Notes: a model not told the origin generated them from the letters alone. 64,000 nt of DNA from CAZOIA01 sp964579675 (GCA_964579675.1 CAZOIA010000003.1:5652-69651); one strand, 5' to 3'. Counted from the stretch's first letter, positions 8,880 through 18,186 are shown. Made by a program: numbers and translations.

Positions 8880-9091
8880 TACGATCGCGGACGGCTACCG
8901 TTTCTTGTTGCACTTGATGAAGTCTTGGAACTCGACGATCAGCCCGGGCGTTTTGCGACGTTTGCCGACCAGCCGCTTGCCAGGCGGCAGTTTTCGGGAA
9001 CCAGGGCCCGCTCGACCCCCCGTCTGACTCCCCTGCCAGCGCAAGAACAATGATTCCCGGCCTTCTGTTGAGGCAGCGCCGAGTCGTTCCC
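8723..9091. other. Interval between two minus-strand genes with possible small ORFs
   Basis: Besides the possible lipoprotein (8694-8879), the minus strand has a 51-codon frame from a TTG at 9050 to 8895. Its product is basic, ends VEFQDFIKCNKKR and contains KLPPGKRLVGKRRK. The Lys/Arg pattern looks protein-like, but there is no convincing start signal and no recognised family. No terminator or promoter was clear. Confidence 0.3.
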
Positions 9092-10423
9092 CTACTGCCC
9101 CTCCATCGCCGTGAAGTACACCCTGCAGGCAAAGTCCAGGTTCTCTTCTGTGAGCACGATCGGCTCGCCGCGATACTGGCAGGAGTTCCTGGCGAGCAAA
9201 AGCAAGTCGCGCGGCTGGCAGCAGCGGAAGGGCCGGCCCTTCGCCTTGTAGTGCTCCTCGATCAGGCGGGTGATCAGTGCCTCGTTGTGCTCGAAGCCGG
9301 TGACCCTGCACATGATCTTCATGAGCTCGCGGAACTCGGCCTCGGTCGGGTCCCCGACGTTGACCTTGTAGGGGATCCTCCGGAGAAACGCATCGTCAAC
9401 CAGGTCCTTGGGCTCGAGGTTGGTCGAGAAGATCATCAATTGATCGAACGGGACCCGGATCTTGACCCCGTTGGCCAGCGAGAGGAAGTCATATCGCTTT
9501 TCGAGAGGGACGATCCAGCGGTTAAGCAGCTCGAACGGGTTCATCCGCTGCCGCCCGAAGTCGTCAATCACCAGCGTCCCGCAGTTGCTCTTGAGCTGCG
9601 CCGATGCCTCGCTGATCCTCGTCATGGGGTCGTACCGGATTTCCAACTGGTCCATCGTGAGCTCGCCGCCGACGACGACGGTCGGACGTTTGATCCTCAC
9701 CCAGCGCTCATCGACCTGATCCGTCTTCAGAATGGTGGTCTGGGGCGTGGTGATCCGATCATGGATCTCGGCATCAAACAGCTTTACGATGAATCCATCT
9801 ACATGGATAGCGTGCGGGATGTAGATCTCGCTGCCGAAGCACGACGTAACCCGCTCGGCGATGCTGGTTTTCCCGTTGCCCGGGAAGCCGTAGAGGAACA
9901 TTCCGCGTCCGGAATTGATAGCCGGGCCGAGCGTGGCGAACATCCTGTCGTTGATCAGCAGATCGCCGAAAGCCTCACGGAGATCGGCTTCGACCGGTTG
10001 CTCATGGAGGATCGACTGGGCTTCGACCGCCTCACAATACGTGCTCAGTGGTACGGGGGCGGCCCCGAAGTACATGCTTTCCTGCATGAATCGGCGAGCA
10101 CGGTCCCGGCCCGCTTCGCTCAGAGTGTAAGTGAAGTCGCCCATCGAGGCGGTCCCGACGTACCCGAGGAGCTGCTGCTTCTTCAGGTCGGTCAACCGCG
10201 GCACGACCAGCGGGTGGGGCAGAGCCAGCGTCGATGCAATCTTGGCCCCCGGCGCCGAGCCGATGCTGAGTAGATACTTGAAGATCAGAGTATCGACCAT
10301 CGTATCGGTAACGCCGGCCTCGGCCAGAGTTTTGGGCGGCCCGGGCTTGAATGTTGTCGCCGGTGCGGGCGGCGCTGACTCGGCGGGAGCTTCCAGAACG
10401 GCCGATTCGGTACTCATCATCAT
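9092..10423 (-). CDS. AAA+ ATPase with N-terminal helical/winged-helix region
   Basis: A 443-residue cytosolic ATPase. The N-terminal ~30 residues are Ala/Pro-rich. Residues ~35-125 look like a winged-helix domain (LPHPLVVPRLTDLKKQQLLGY). The ATPase core has Walker A GFPGNGKTS (179-187), Walker B TLVIDDFG (283-290), sensor-1 STN (333-335) and an arginine-finger-like FLRRIP (~347-351), so it should bind and hydrolyse ATP. The C-terminal helices resemble an AAA lid. Its partner is unknown; a PilT-like ATPase lies 3.5 kb away. Three ATGs lead the frame (MMMSTES). The SD-like GGAG touches the first, so the third, at 10417, is better spaced and may be the true start. Confidence 0.8.
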   Translation of the reverse strand: MMMSTESAVLEAPAESAPPAPATTFKPGPPKTLAEAGVTDTMVDTLIFKYLLSIGSAPGAKIASTLALPHPLVVPRLTDLKKQQLLGYVGTASMGDFTYTLSEAGRDRARRFMQESMYFGAAPVPLSTYCEAVEAQSILHEQPVEADLREAFGDLLINDRMFATLGPAINSGRGMFLYGFPGNGKTSIAERVTSCFGSEIYIPHAIHVDGFIVKLFDAEIHDRITTPQTTILKTDQVDERWVRIKRPTVVVGGELTMDQLEIRYDPMTRISEASAQLKSNCGTLVIDDFGRQRMNPFELLNRWIVPLEKRYDFLSLANGVKIRVPFDQLMIFSTNLEPKDLVDDAFLRRIPYKVNVGDPTEAEFRELMKIMCRVTGFEHNEALITRLIEEHYKAKGRPFRCCQPRDLLLLARNSCQYRGEPIVLTEENLDFACRVYFTAMEGQ

Positions 10424-10714
10424 CTCCGTGCCAGGCCTGCAGTTGCGTAGCTATGCAAAGTCCACCGTTATCAAACGAGGATTGAGGGGTTTCCTGCGGT
10501 TCTTGACTTCCGCAGCCCCTCTCTGCCAGAGAGCAGAGCAGGGAGCCCCGACGTCGGCCCACCCCTTCAGTGGCCCCCATCCGTATCGGTGTCCCAGGGG
10601 CGAACCTTGAAGCGCTCGACCGCCCGATAAGTGGATGAGGCCCGAGCGCCTGCGATATAATCCCCCCGGTCACGGCAAGCGGGGTATGGATACCGGTTAC
10701 CGAGGGAGTCTTGG

Positions 10715-13700
10715 ATGAGCATTCGAAATGGGTACTGCGCGGCGTTGGCGTTTACGTGGGCGTGCATTGTGCCGGCGTCGGGCGCGCTGGCGGCCTCGGG
10801 GGACGTGCCGGTCGCCCAGGGGCAGGATTGGCCGGTCAAGCCGCCGCTGCCGATCTGGCCCTCCGATCTCGAGACGATCACCGATCGCCGGCCCGTATTC
10901 CGGCTCAACGGACGGTTCCAGGCAACCCGATACCGCCTCGAACTGTCCCGCGATCCTGACTTCACCGACCCGATCACGATCACCCAGACACGCACCGCCG
11001 ACAACGGCGGCATCATCACGCCGGTCGTGCTCGCACCGTACAACGGCAATCCGCTGGCCGACGGGCAGTACTACTGGCGGGCGTTTTGCGGGAACGACGA
11101 GGGACTCTGGACGCCCGCGGCGAATTACCGGACCTTCTTCGTGGCCGATGAAGACTACGACGAGATCGCTTCCCCATCAGAGCCGACCCATCCGCGCCTG
11201 CTGCTGACGGCCGAAGACCTCGCCGGGCTTCGGGCCCGCACCACCCGATCGGATCATCTTCGCCGCGGCTGGCAGTACCAGGTCAACGCCGCCTTCAGTG
11301 CCCTCGATCTCGCCCCGCCTGACGAAGCCTACGCCAAGGCCGGCAAGGGCCAGCACGGCAGCTACAGCACCGCCGCCGGTTGGTACCACCGGCACCTGGA
11401 GAATGTCGCGTTCGTCGCCTTCGTCACCCGGAATCACCGGCTCGCGGAAAAGGGCGTCCAGATGCTGATGACCGCATGCAGCTACCAGCGCTGGCTCGGC
11501 CCGCTGTTCGATCGGCCGGAGCACTTCGACCCGCCGTGGAACTCCGCCCTCGAAACCGCGATGATGACCGAGGCGGTCGCCATCGGGTATGACCTTCTCT
11601 ATCACCACCTGACGGATGCGCAGCGCGAAACCGTGCGCCAGGCACTGGCCGACAAGGGCATTCGGATGCTCGTGCACGATTGGGCGGATCCGGTCGGCTC
11701 GTCGCAGATCCCGCGCCATCAGCTCCCCACCGGGAACTGGGTGATGGTGTGCACCTGCTCGGCCGGGATCGGCGCGCTGGCGATCCTTGGGGAGCACCCG
11801 GATGCCGCCCGGTGGTCCCGGCTCGTACGCAATCGCACCCGGGCGTGGCTCAACGACCGCGGCGGAGACTGGTTCGTGGACAACCCCTACTCTCACCATC
11901 GCCCGGACCCGATCCCGGTCATCGGGCCTTCCGAGCCCAACTTCGGCATCGACGGCGGCTACAAGGAAAGCATCGCCTACATGAACTACGCGATGCGGTA
12001 CGTCTGCTTCTTCGCGGATGCCCTGCACGAGACCACGGGCGAGAGCCTGTTCGGGCACGTTCCCGACAAGCTCCTCGATCCGATGGCGTGGAGCATCATG
12101 GCTTATCCCATAGATGGCGGGCTGCGATCCGCCATCGTGGACTTCGGCGACTGTGGAGCGGCCACCTCCTGGTATCACGACCTGCTCGCCGCCCTCGTCA
12201 AGAACCGCGGCGACCGCCGGGCAAGTTGGCTCTACCGGAGAACCGTTCCCGTTGCCATCACGCCTCGTTCGCTGTTGTGGTTTGACGATGCGGTAGTCGA
12301 TTCGGGACCGGACACCGCGGTGCCGATGGGTGTCTTTCACGGCATCGGGCAGGTGATCATGCGGAGCGGCTTCTCACCCGAGACTCCGATGGCCGCGATC
12401 AAGTTTCGCCAGAACCGCGGTCATCTGGACATAGGAACCTTTTACCTCTTCGGGGCCGGCCATCCGACAATCATCGACTCCGGCGTGACGAGCTACGGCA
12501 GCCGGATCTACCGCGACTACAGCTCGAAATCGATCGCCCACAATCTGGTATTAGTGGACGATCGAGCGCAGGTGCGGGCCAACGGTACGATGCTCGCGGC
12601 AGTGGGCACGTCGCGGATGACGGCCGCTTCAGGACAGCTCTCGCCCGCCTACCCCGAGGTACTGGAATCCTGGACTCGTGATCTGCTCATGCTGCCCGAC
12701 GGAGTGACACTCGTGCACGACCGGCTGGAAGGCAAGGGCCCTCATCAGTTCGACCTGATACTGCATCCCCAGAATCCGTTCACACTCACCAGTCCGGGCG
12801 AGCTGGTCGTCGGGGAAAAGCCAGGCGAGACGTTCATCAGCGTCCACAGCGACGGTGCATTCACCGCGACCGAGCAGGACGGCTACTACGCAACGCTGCC
12901 ACGAAAGTACGTTCGCTTCAATGCGGATGCGCCGGAGGAGGGCCGATCATTCCTGACCCTCTGCCGGTGGCCCACGGGCCGACTTCAAAAGCCAATCTCC
13001 CCGGTGATCGAGCCCACCGGCCCCGGTCAATGGCGAATTGACGCGACCAGGGGATCATCACGATTGTCTGTTCGCACCGGCGAGGCCGGCGGGGCAAGTG
13101 ACGACCGGCTTGTTTCCGACGCCCGGCTGGCGGCGGTATGGGACCCGAGACAACGGACAAAGCATCCCCACGCGATCGTGCTCGCGGGCAAGCGGCTCAG
13201 TGTCGATGGACGGGAACGGCTGCACGCCACGGAACCGGTTAATGGGGCAATCGAATTCGGTTTGCCGCTCAGGGCCCATTTCTGGGCAGCCAAGCCTGCC
13301 CGCGTCACGTTGGCGGTCGATGAGCAGGTACGCGACGTCTATCTCGACGGCTCGCCGATCACCGCCCGATGGCACCATGGGGCGGTGACCATCGACATCC
13401 CCGCCGGCGAGAGCAGGTTACTGGCCAGCGAGTTCGATCGTCCCTTCCGTCGGCTGCCGCCCCTCGCCGTGGCTGATCTGCCCCCGGTCACCGTACCCGA
13501 TGAACCGGCTTACCAACCAGACGTCTACACCCGCGCCAGCACCAGTTGGACCGACGGCATGGACGCCATCGACGGCGACCCCAACACCATGTGGATATCA
13601 ATGCCCGGCGTGGACATGCCGCAGTGGCTCGAGGTGCGCCTTCCCAGGCCCGAGTCAATGACCCGAATGGAGATCGGTACCGGCCTGCCCTGCGCGGGCC

Positions 13701-13930
13701 GGCTTGAAACGTGGAATCCCGCAACCCAATCCTTCAAGCTCATCGACCACTTCGAGACGAGCCCCGACGAACCCTCTTGCACCATCCAGTTTGATTCCGT
13801 CACCGCGAGCCGGATCCGCGCGGTCATCGAGCGCATCCACCCGTCGAACAACGTGGCAACGATTCATTCGCTAAGCTGGATTGCCCCGGGTTCGCAGCAG
13901 GCGCGCCCTACTTCATATCGATGCCCTTGA
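10715..13930 (+). CDS. Secreted heparinase II/III-type polysaccharide lyase with discoidin-like C-terminus
   Basis: A 1071-residue exported protein. Residues 1-27 are a signal peptide ending near SGALA. Residues ~40-145 form a beta domain resembling those in DUF4962 proteins. Residues ~155-520 are an alpha-toroid, with PRLLLTAEDLAGLRAR, NWVMVCTCSAGIGALAIL and ENFGIDGGYKES-like phrases. Residues ~540-880 are a beta-sandwich with heparinase II/III traits (MAAIKFRQNRGHLDIGTFYLF, SIAHNLVLVDDRAQ). Residues ~910-1065 resemble a coagulation-factor 5/8 carbohydrate-binding domain. Such lyases cleave uronic-acid polysaccharides by beta-elimination; the substrate is unknown. GAGGGA sits 8 bp before the ATG. 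A TATAAT at 10656-10661 may be the -10 box. The 3' end overlaps the convergent PilT-like gene by 23 bp. Confidence 0.85.
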   Translation: MSIRNGYCAALAFTWACIVPASGALAASGDVPVAQGQDWPVKPPLPIWPSDLETITDRRPVFRLNGRFQATRYRLELSRDPDFTDPITITQTRTADNGGIITPVVLAPYNGNPLADGQYYWRAFCGNDEGLWTPAANYRTFFVADEDYDEIASPSEPTHPRLLLTAEDLAGLRARTTRSDHLRRGWQYQVNAAFSALDLAPPDEAYAKAGKGQHGSYSTAAGWYHRHLENVAFVAFVTRNHRLAEKGVQMLMTACSYQRWLGPLFDRPEHFDPPWNSALETAMMTEAVAIGYDLLYHHLTDAQRETVRQALADKGIRMLVHDWADPVGSSQIPRHQLPTGNWVMVCTCSAGIGALAILGEHPDAARWSRLVRNRTRAWLNDRGGDWFVDNPYSHHRPDPIPVIGPSEPNFGIDGGYKESIAYMNYAMRYVCFFADALHETTGESLFGHVPDKLLDPMAWSIMAYPIDGGLRSAIVDFGDCGAATSWYHDLLAALVKNRGDRRASWLYRRTVPVAITPRSLLWFDDAVVDSGPDTAVPMGVFHGIGQVIMRSGFSPETPMAAIKFRQNRGHLDIGTFYLFGAGHPTIIDSGVTSYGSRIYRDYSSKSIAHNLVLVDDRAQVRANGTMLAAVGTSRMTAASGQLSPAYPEVLESWTRDLLMLPDGVTLVHDRLEGKGPHQFDLILHPQNPFTLTSPGELVVGEKPGETFISVHSDGAFTATEQDGYYATLPRKYVRFNADAPEEGRSFLTLCRWPTGRLQKPISPVIEPTGPGQWRIDATRGSSRLSVRTGEAGGASDDRLVSDARLAAVWDPRQRTKHPHAIVLAGKRLSVDGRERLHATEPVNGAIEFGLPLRAHFWAAKPARVTLAVDEQVRDVYLDGSPITARWHHGAVTIDIPAGESRLLASEFDRPFRRLPPLAVADLPPVTVPDEPAYQPDVYTRASTSWTDGMDAIDGDPNTMWISMPGVDMPQWLEVRLPRPESMTRMEIGTGLPCAGRLETWNPATQSFKLIDHFETSPDEPSCTIQFDSVTASRIRAVIERIHPSNNVATIHSLSWIAPGSQQARPTSYRCP

Positions 13931-15212
13931 GCCGGGCTTTAAGCTTCTCGGCCCTGTCGCCCGCATTCTCGAGGGCGACGCGATAGTCGACCCATTCCTC
14001 GGTGACCAGCTTGTGTAGCGAATCGACGTAAGTTATGCAGCCGATTTCTTTCATGGCTGGCTTTTCCATCTCGGCGATGGCCTCGGTGTACCTCGTCTCG
14101 CGGATGTACCGCCGGGTGAGTGGATTAGGGATGAAGATTTCGTAGGCGGGTACCACGTCGACATCAGGCTTGAGACAGGGCAGGAGTCGTTGGTTGATCA
14201 TGGCAGCCATGTTGTCGGCGAGGGTTCCCAGGATTCTCTGTTGCTCGATTTTGTCGTAGTAGGCGAGTATCCGGTCGAACCCCTGGCCAACCCCCTCGCA
14301 GTGCAGGGTGCCGAAGATCAGGTGGCCCGCCTGGGCCGTCTTGAGCGCCGCTTCGAGCGAGCCCCGGTCACGCATTTCACCCGCCAGCCCGGCATCGGGG
14401 TCCATGCGGACCAGGTTCCTCAGCGCGACGTCCTCGTTGGGGATGCCGTCCTCACCGATCTCGATCTGCACCACGATCGACTTCTTCGGTGTGTACACGT
14501 ACTCGATCGGGTCCTCGATGGTGACGATCTTGCGGTGAAAGTTCTTGTTGACGTGATCGAGCATGGCCGCGATCGAGGTCGTCTTACCGCTGCCCGTCGC
14601 GCCGGACATGATCACGAAGCCGTGTGCGTGCTCCGCGATCTCCAGATAGTCCTCGGGAAGGTGGTATTCTCCGAAGTCCTTGATTTCCTCAAACCGGCGG
14701 ATCGAGACGCTTCGGCCGATGAACGACTCGACGATGTTCACCCGGAATCGCGTCTTGCCCAGGTGGTAGGACAGGTCGATGCAGTGGTTTCGCTCGAAGC
14801 GCGCTTGCTGTTGCTTGGTCATCAGGGCGTTCGAGAGATGGATCACGTCCTGCTGGGAGAGGGTCTCGCTGGCCACGCTGCGAATCACGCGCTCGATGCG
14901 GTAATCGGGCGGGCGCCCGGGGTTGACGTGGAGGTCGGTGGCTTTGGCGTGTCCTTGGGCCCCGTTGCCGGGCGACTCCGACTGGGCCATCGCCCGAAGG
15001 AGACGCTCGACGATGTTCTTGGCGTTGTGCTCGTTGATACGGAAGTCAACGTGATCGCCGGCCGGCCCGTGGTCCGGGGCGGCCGCGGAGCCGTCGGCGG
15101 CAGGCCGGTCTGCCGGGGAAGAGGTCTTCCCCGCAGGAATACCCGGATTCGCCCGGGCCTCGCGCCGCTGGGCCGGCTCAACCGCTTCACCAGGGGGTCG
15201 GGGGGCCGTCAT
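13908..15212 (-). CDS. PilT/GspE-family secretion or twitching ATPase
   Basis: A 434-residue member of the type II/IV secretion ATPase superfamily. An unusual Pro/Ala-rich leader (~55 residues) precedes the PAS-like N-domain. The RecA-like core has Walker A GATGSGKTT (204-212), an Asp box TIEDPIEYVY (231-240), the PilT-like ALRNLVRMDPD, GEMRDRGSLEAAL (278-290) and a His box GTLHCEG (301-307). These favour PilT/PilU rather than GspE. The usual hydrophobic strand before GEMRD is changed to DAGLA. PilT-type motors disassemble type IV pili in the cytoplasm at the inner membrane. No pilin or pilC gene is nearby, so the role here is inferred. A good promoter lies at 15271-15299. Confidence 0.82.
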   Translation of the reverse strand: MTAPRPPGEAVEPAQRREARANPGIPAGKTSSPADRPAADGSAAAPDHGPAGDHVDFRINEHNAKNIVERLLRAMAQSESPGNGAQGHAKATDLHVNPGRPPDYRIERVIRSVASETLSQQDVIHLSNALMTKQQQARFERNHCIDLSYHLGKTRFRVNIVESFIGRSVSIRRFEEIKDFGEYHLPEDYLEIAEHAHGFVIMSGATGSGKTTSIAAMLDHVNKNFHRKIVTIEDPIEYVYTPKKSIVVQIEIGEDGIPNEDVALRNLVRMDPDAGLAGEMRDRGSLEAALKTAQAGHLIFGTLHCEGVGQGFDRILAYYDKIEQQRILGTLADNMAAMINQRLLPCLKPDVDVVPAYEIFIPNPLTRRYIRETRYTEAIAEMEKPAMKEIGCITYVDSLHKLVTEEWVDYRVALENAGDRAEKLKARLKGIDMK

Positions 15213-15270
15213 CGCAACACCTCACTCGAACGCCACATCTTCGCGAATACAAATCCCGTTTCCTGGGTCT

Positions 15271-15299
15271 ATTCTACTCAAACTCACCGCTCTCGACAA
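15271..15299 (-). promoter_or_regulatory. Putative sigma-70 promoter for the PilT-like gene
   Basis: Reading the minus strand, TTGTCG (15294-15299) and TAGAAT (15271-15276) have 17 bp between them. This would give a leader of ~50 nt before the start at 15212. Confidence 0.5.
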
Positions 15300-15357
15300 C
15301 AACGAGCCGCGGACTTCAAACTGACCGGTTTTTATTGCCCGGGTAATCGTAATTCCA

Positions 15358-15374
15358 AAGAGCCGCCGGCTCTT
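15358..15374. promoter_or_regulatory. Perfect 7-bp inverted repeat upstream of trxB
   Basis: AAGAGCC and GGCTCTT form a perfect stem around a 3-nt loop. The site ends 7 bp before the -35 box of the trxB promoter. It could be an operator for a dimeric regulator or a chance palindrome. Confidence 0.35.
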
Positions 15375-15381
15375 GCTTCCG

Positions 15382-15410
15382 TGGACAGGGACTGCCGCGG
15401 GTTCTACAAT
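15382..15410 (+). promoter_or_regulatory. Putative sigma-70 promoter for trxB
   Basis: TGGACA (15382-15387, five of six) and TACAAT (15405-15410, five of six) are exactly 17 bp apart. Transcription should begin near 15417, leaving a ~46-nt leader. Confidence 0.6.
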
Positions 15411-15462
15411 CGCCCGTACACCACGATAGGAGAACCAGGGTCGCCAGGAACGGAGGATTACC

Positions 15463-16488
15463 GTGGCTGAGAAAGTCATCATCATCGGTTCCGGCCCCGC
15501 CGGGTGGACGGCGGCCATCTATGCTGCCCGGGCGAACCTCCAGCCGCTGGTGTTCGCCGGGCGGCCCAAGCAGGTCCCCGCGACGATCCTACCCGGTGGG
15601 CAACTGATGCTCACCGCCGACGTCGAGAACTATCCCGGCTTCCCTGAGGGCGTCGCCGGACCTAGGATGATGGCCTGGTTCGAGCAACAGGCAGTCCGAT
15701 TCGGCGCGCGAATCCAAACCGACGAGGGCCAGAACCCTGACGTCTCCGATCCCGAAGACGGGCATTGTTACAAGTACCATGATTGCAGGAAGGTTGACCT
15801 GTCCGGCCAGCCGTTCAAGGTCTGGGGCGAGGACGACACGCCGATCGAGACCCACAGCCTCATCATCGCTACCGGTGCGACGGCCAACTGGCTCGGCCTC
15901 GAGAGCGAGCAGCGGCTCGCCCGGAGCGGTGGCGGCGTCAGCGCCTGCGCGATCTGCGACGGGGCTCTGCCCATCTTCCGCGACCGGGAGTTGGCGGTGG
16001 TCGGCGGGGGCGACTCAGCGGTGGAGGAAGCCACCTACCTCACAAAGTTCGCTCGCAAGGTCTATATGATTCACCGCCGCGACGAGCTCCGGGCCAGCAG
16101 GATCATGCAGAAACGAGCGCTTGACAACCCGAAGATCGAGATTCTCTGGAACAGGATCGTGATCGATGTGCTCGGCGACGAGAAGATCAGCGGCGTTCGG
16201 CTCAAGGACACCAAGACCGGCGATGAGAGCGACCTGCCCGTGGCCGGTCTGTTCCTGGCCGTCGGCCACACGCCCGCGACCGCGTTCCTGGAGGGTCAGC
16301 TCGCGCTGGACGACAAGGGCTACATCAAGCTCGAAGATCCCTACCGCTGCACCACCACCGTCGAGGGCGTCTTTGCCGCCGGTGACTGCGTGGACCACGT
16401 CTACCGCCAGGCGGTCACCGCCGCCGCCATGGGCTGCAAGGCCGCCATCGACGCCGAACGCTGGCTGGCCCGGCAGGGGATCACTTAG
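15463..16488 (+). CDS. trxB: Thioredoxin-disulfide reductase
   Basis: A 341-residue FAD/NADPH enzyme that reduces thioredoxin in the cytosol. The FAD-binding start is VIIIGSGPAGWTAA (5-18). The redox pair is C162-A-I-C165-D. NADPH binding is GGGDSAVEEA (181-190), and the C-terminal FAD motif is VEGVFAAGDCVD. Compared with the E. coli enzyme there is an insertion of about 20 residues (roughly 85-110) carrying GHCYKYHDC, two Cys and two His close together. The start is GTG at 15463, with CGGAGG 7-9 bp upstream. Confidence 0.92.
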   Translation: MAEKVIIIGSGPAGWTAAIYAARANLQPLVFAGRPKQVPATILPGGQLMLTADVENYPGFPEGVAGPRMMAWFEQQAVRFGARIQTDEGQNPDVSDPEDGHCYKYHDCRKVDLSGQPFKVWGEDDTPIETHSLIIATGATANWLGLESEQRLARSGGGVSACAICDGALPIFRDRELAVVGGGDSAVEEATYLTKFARKVYMIHRRDELRASRIMQKRALDNPKIEILWNRIVIDVLGDEKISGVRLKDTKTGDESDLPVAGLFLAVGHTPATAFLEGQLALDDKGYIKLEDPYRCTTTVEGVFAAGDCVDHVYRQAVTAAAMGCKAAIDAERWLARQGIT

Positions 16489-16503
16489 AGAGGCTATCAG
16501 CCG

Positions 16504-16698
16504 TCAGCAGCGAGACGGGCGGTCCTCCGCCCGGATAGGAGCCCGGCCCGGGGACGAGCCGACTCGCGAATCCGCGCACCAGCCGCGAGCAAGCGGAACG
16601 TCTATGACATGATCCGTCGGCGGCGCCAGGATGACGTCCGACACCGTCTGGGCGTTGCCCTCCGGTCCAGGGCTGCCCTGCAAAACCAATATCCTCAT
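16504..16698 (-). pseudogene. Truncated NADPH-dependent FMN reductase / flavodoxin-like gene remnant
   Basis: The ATG at 16698 lies 17 bp after the purF stop and follows a GGGGGGAG ribosome binding site. The first ~30 codons read MRILVLQGSPGPEGNAQTV, the flavin-phosphate loop of NADPH-dependent FMN reductases (usual form ILxxNGSPRxxGNT). The next ~30 residues lose any flavodoxin character, turn Arg/Gly/Pro-rich and end at 16504, giving 64 codons where ~180 are expected. This is best read as a decayed or truncated second gene of the purF operon. Confidence 0.6.
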
Positions 16699-16714
16699 GA
16701 CTCCCCCCTTGGCC

Positions 16715-18139
16715 TCACTCAAACATCTTCAACTGGTACCGCTCGAGGCCCAACTTGCTGACCGGGTGGTTCACCTCCATGGGATACTTGCCCGAGAAGC
16801 AGGCGGTGCAGTAGTGGCGGTCCGGATGCTTCACACAGCTCAGCATGCCGTCCAGCGACAGGTAGTGCAGCGAGTCCACCTCCAGGTAATTGCGGATCTC
16901 CTCGACGCTGCGCCGGCTGGCGATCAGCTCCTCGGGGGTGGGGAAATCGATCCCGAAGTAGCACGGGTGGCGAATGGGCGGGCTGGCCACGCGGAGGTGG
17001 ATCTCCTTGGCCCCCGCCTTGCGCAAGGCGCCGATCTTGCCGCGGGTCGTCGTGCCGCGGACAACTGAATCCTCGACGACGATCAGTCGCCGGTCCTTCA
17101 CGCTATCCTTGATGACGCTGAGCTTCATCTTGACGACCATGTCACGCTGGCCCTGCTCAGGCATGATGAAGGATCGGCCAACGTAGTGACTGGTCGTAAA
17201 GCCCCGCTCGTAGGGGATCCCGCTGACCTGGGCGTAGCCGAGGGCGGCGCAACGGGCACAGTTCGGAATCGGAATGACCGCGTCCGCCTCCACCGGCGCC
17301 TCGCGGGCGAGCTGGGCGCCCATGGCCCGGCGAACCCGGTGAACGTTCTCGCCGAAAACGTCGCTGGCGGGGTTCGCGAAGTAAACCTGCTCGAAAATAC
17401 AATACGCCGGCCGGTAAGTCCCCTCCGGGACAATCCACTGGCTTCGCAGGCCGCCGTCGGTGATGGTGACGACTTCGCCGGGCAGGACCTCTCGCACGAA
17501 CTCGGCATCAACTATGTCCAGCGCGCAGGTCTCGCTCGCCACCACGATCGCCCCGCCCGCCACCCGCCCCAGCACCAGCGGTCGCAAGCCGAATGGGTCG
17601 CGGGCCGCGATCATCCGGTCCCCAAACAGCAGAAGCAGCGCGTACGCACCCTGCAGATGACTCAATACATGGGGGACGTCGTTGTCCTTATCGAGGTGGC
17701 CCGGCTTGGCCAGCAGGTGGACGATCACTTCCGTATCGCTGGTCGTGTTGAAAATCGCCCCGTGCTCCTCGTACTCGTTCCGCAGCAGACGGGCGTTGAT
17801 CAGGTTCCCGTTGTGGGCGACGGCCACCTGGCCCCGCGAGTAGTTGACCACCAGCGGCTGGGTGTTTACGTCATGGCAGGATCCGGTGGTTGAATAGCGT
17901 ACGTGGCCAATGGCGATCGGGTTGCGCAGCTCCTCCAGGATCCGCCGGTTGAAGACCTCGGTCACCAGGCCCATGCCCGCCCGGCGACAGATGGGCCCGT
18001 CGTTCCGGCTGCAGATGCCGGCCGACTCCTGACCCCGGTGCTGTTGAGCATAGAGCCCGAGATACGTCAGGTGGACTGCGTCCGGGTGCCCGTACACCCC
18101 GAACAGCCCGCAATGATGCTTGACCGATGGGGATACCAC
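16715..18139 (-). CDS. purF: Amidophosphoribosyltransferase
   Basis: A 474-residue cytosolic enzyme for the first step of purine synthesis: PRPP plus glutamine gives phosphoribosylamine. Cys10 after a short leader (MVSPSVKHH) would be the N-terminal nucleophile once the propeptide is removed. The PRPP loop is LIVVEDSVVRGTTTRG (352-367). Cys247, Cys393, Cys444 and Cys447 match the four ligands of the [4Fe-4S] cluster of the Bacillus-type enzyme. The start is GTG at 18139. A well-formed promoter lies at 18187-18215. Confidence 0.95.
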   Translation of the reverse strand: MVSPSVKHHCGLFGVYGHPDAVHLTYLGLYAQQHRGQESAGICSRNDGPICRRAGMGLVTEVFNRRILEELRNPIAIGHVRYSTTGSCHDVNTQPLVVNYSRGQVAVAHNGNLINARLLRNEYEEHGAIFNTTSDTEVIVHLLAKPGHLDKDNDVPHVLSHLQGAYALLLLFGDRMIAARDPFGLRPLVLGRVAGGAIVVASETCALDIVDAEFVREVLPGEVVTITDGGLRSQWIVPEGTYRPAYCIFEQVYFANPASDVFGENVHRVRRAMGAQLAREAPVEADAVIPIPNCARCAALGYAQVSGIPYERGFTTSHYVGRSFIMPEQGQRDMVVKMKLSVIKDSVKDRRLIVVEDSVVRGTTTRGKIGALRKAGAKEIHLRVASPPIRHPCYFGIDFPTPEELIASRRSVEEIRNYLEVDSLHYLSLDGMLSCVKHPDRHYCTACFSGKYPMEVNHPVSKLGLERYQLKMFE

Positions 18140-18186
18140 GCCGACGAAAACCCCTTCGCCTAAAAGGCATCCGACGCTAAAAGCTC

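Noticed and set aside
9050..10273. Long plus-strand frame of 407 codons
   Set aside because: Antisense to the AAA+ ATPase with Walker motifs on the other strand.
14190..15470. Long plus-strand frame of 426 codons
   Set aside because: It is antisense to the PilT-like gene, which has clear motifs; long open antisense frames are expected at this GC content.
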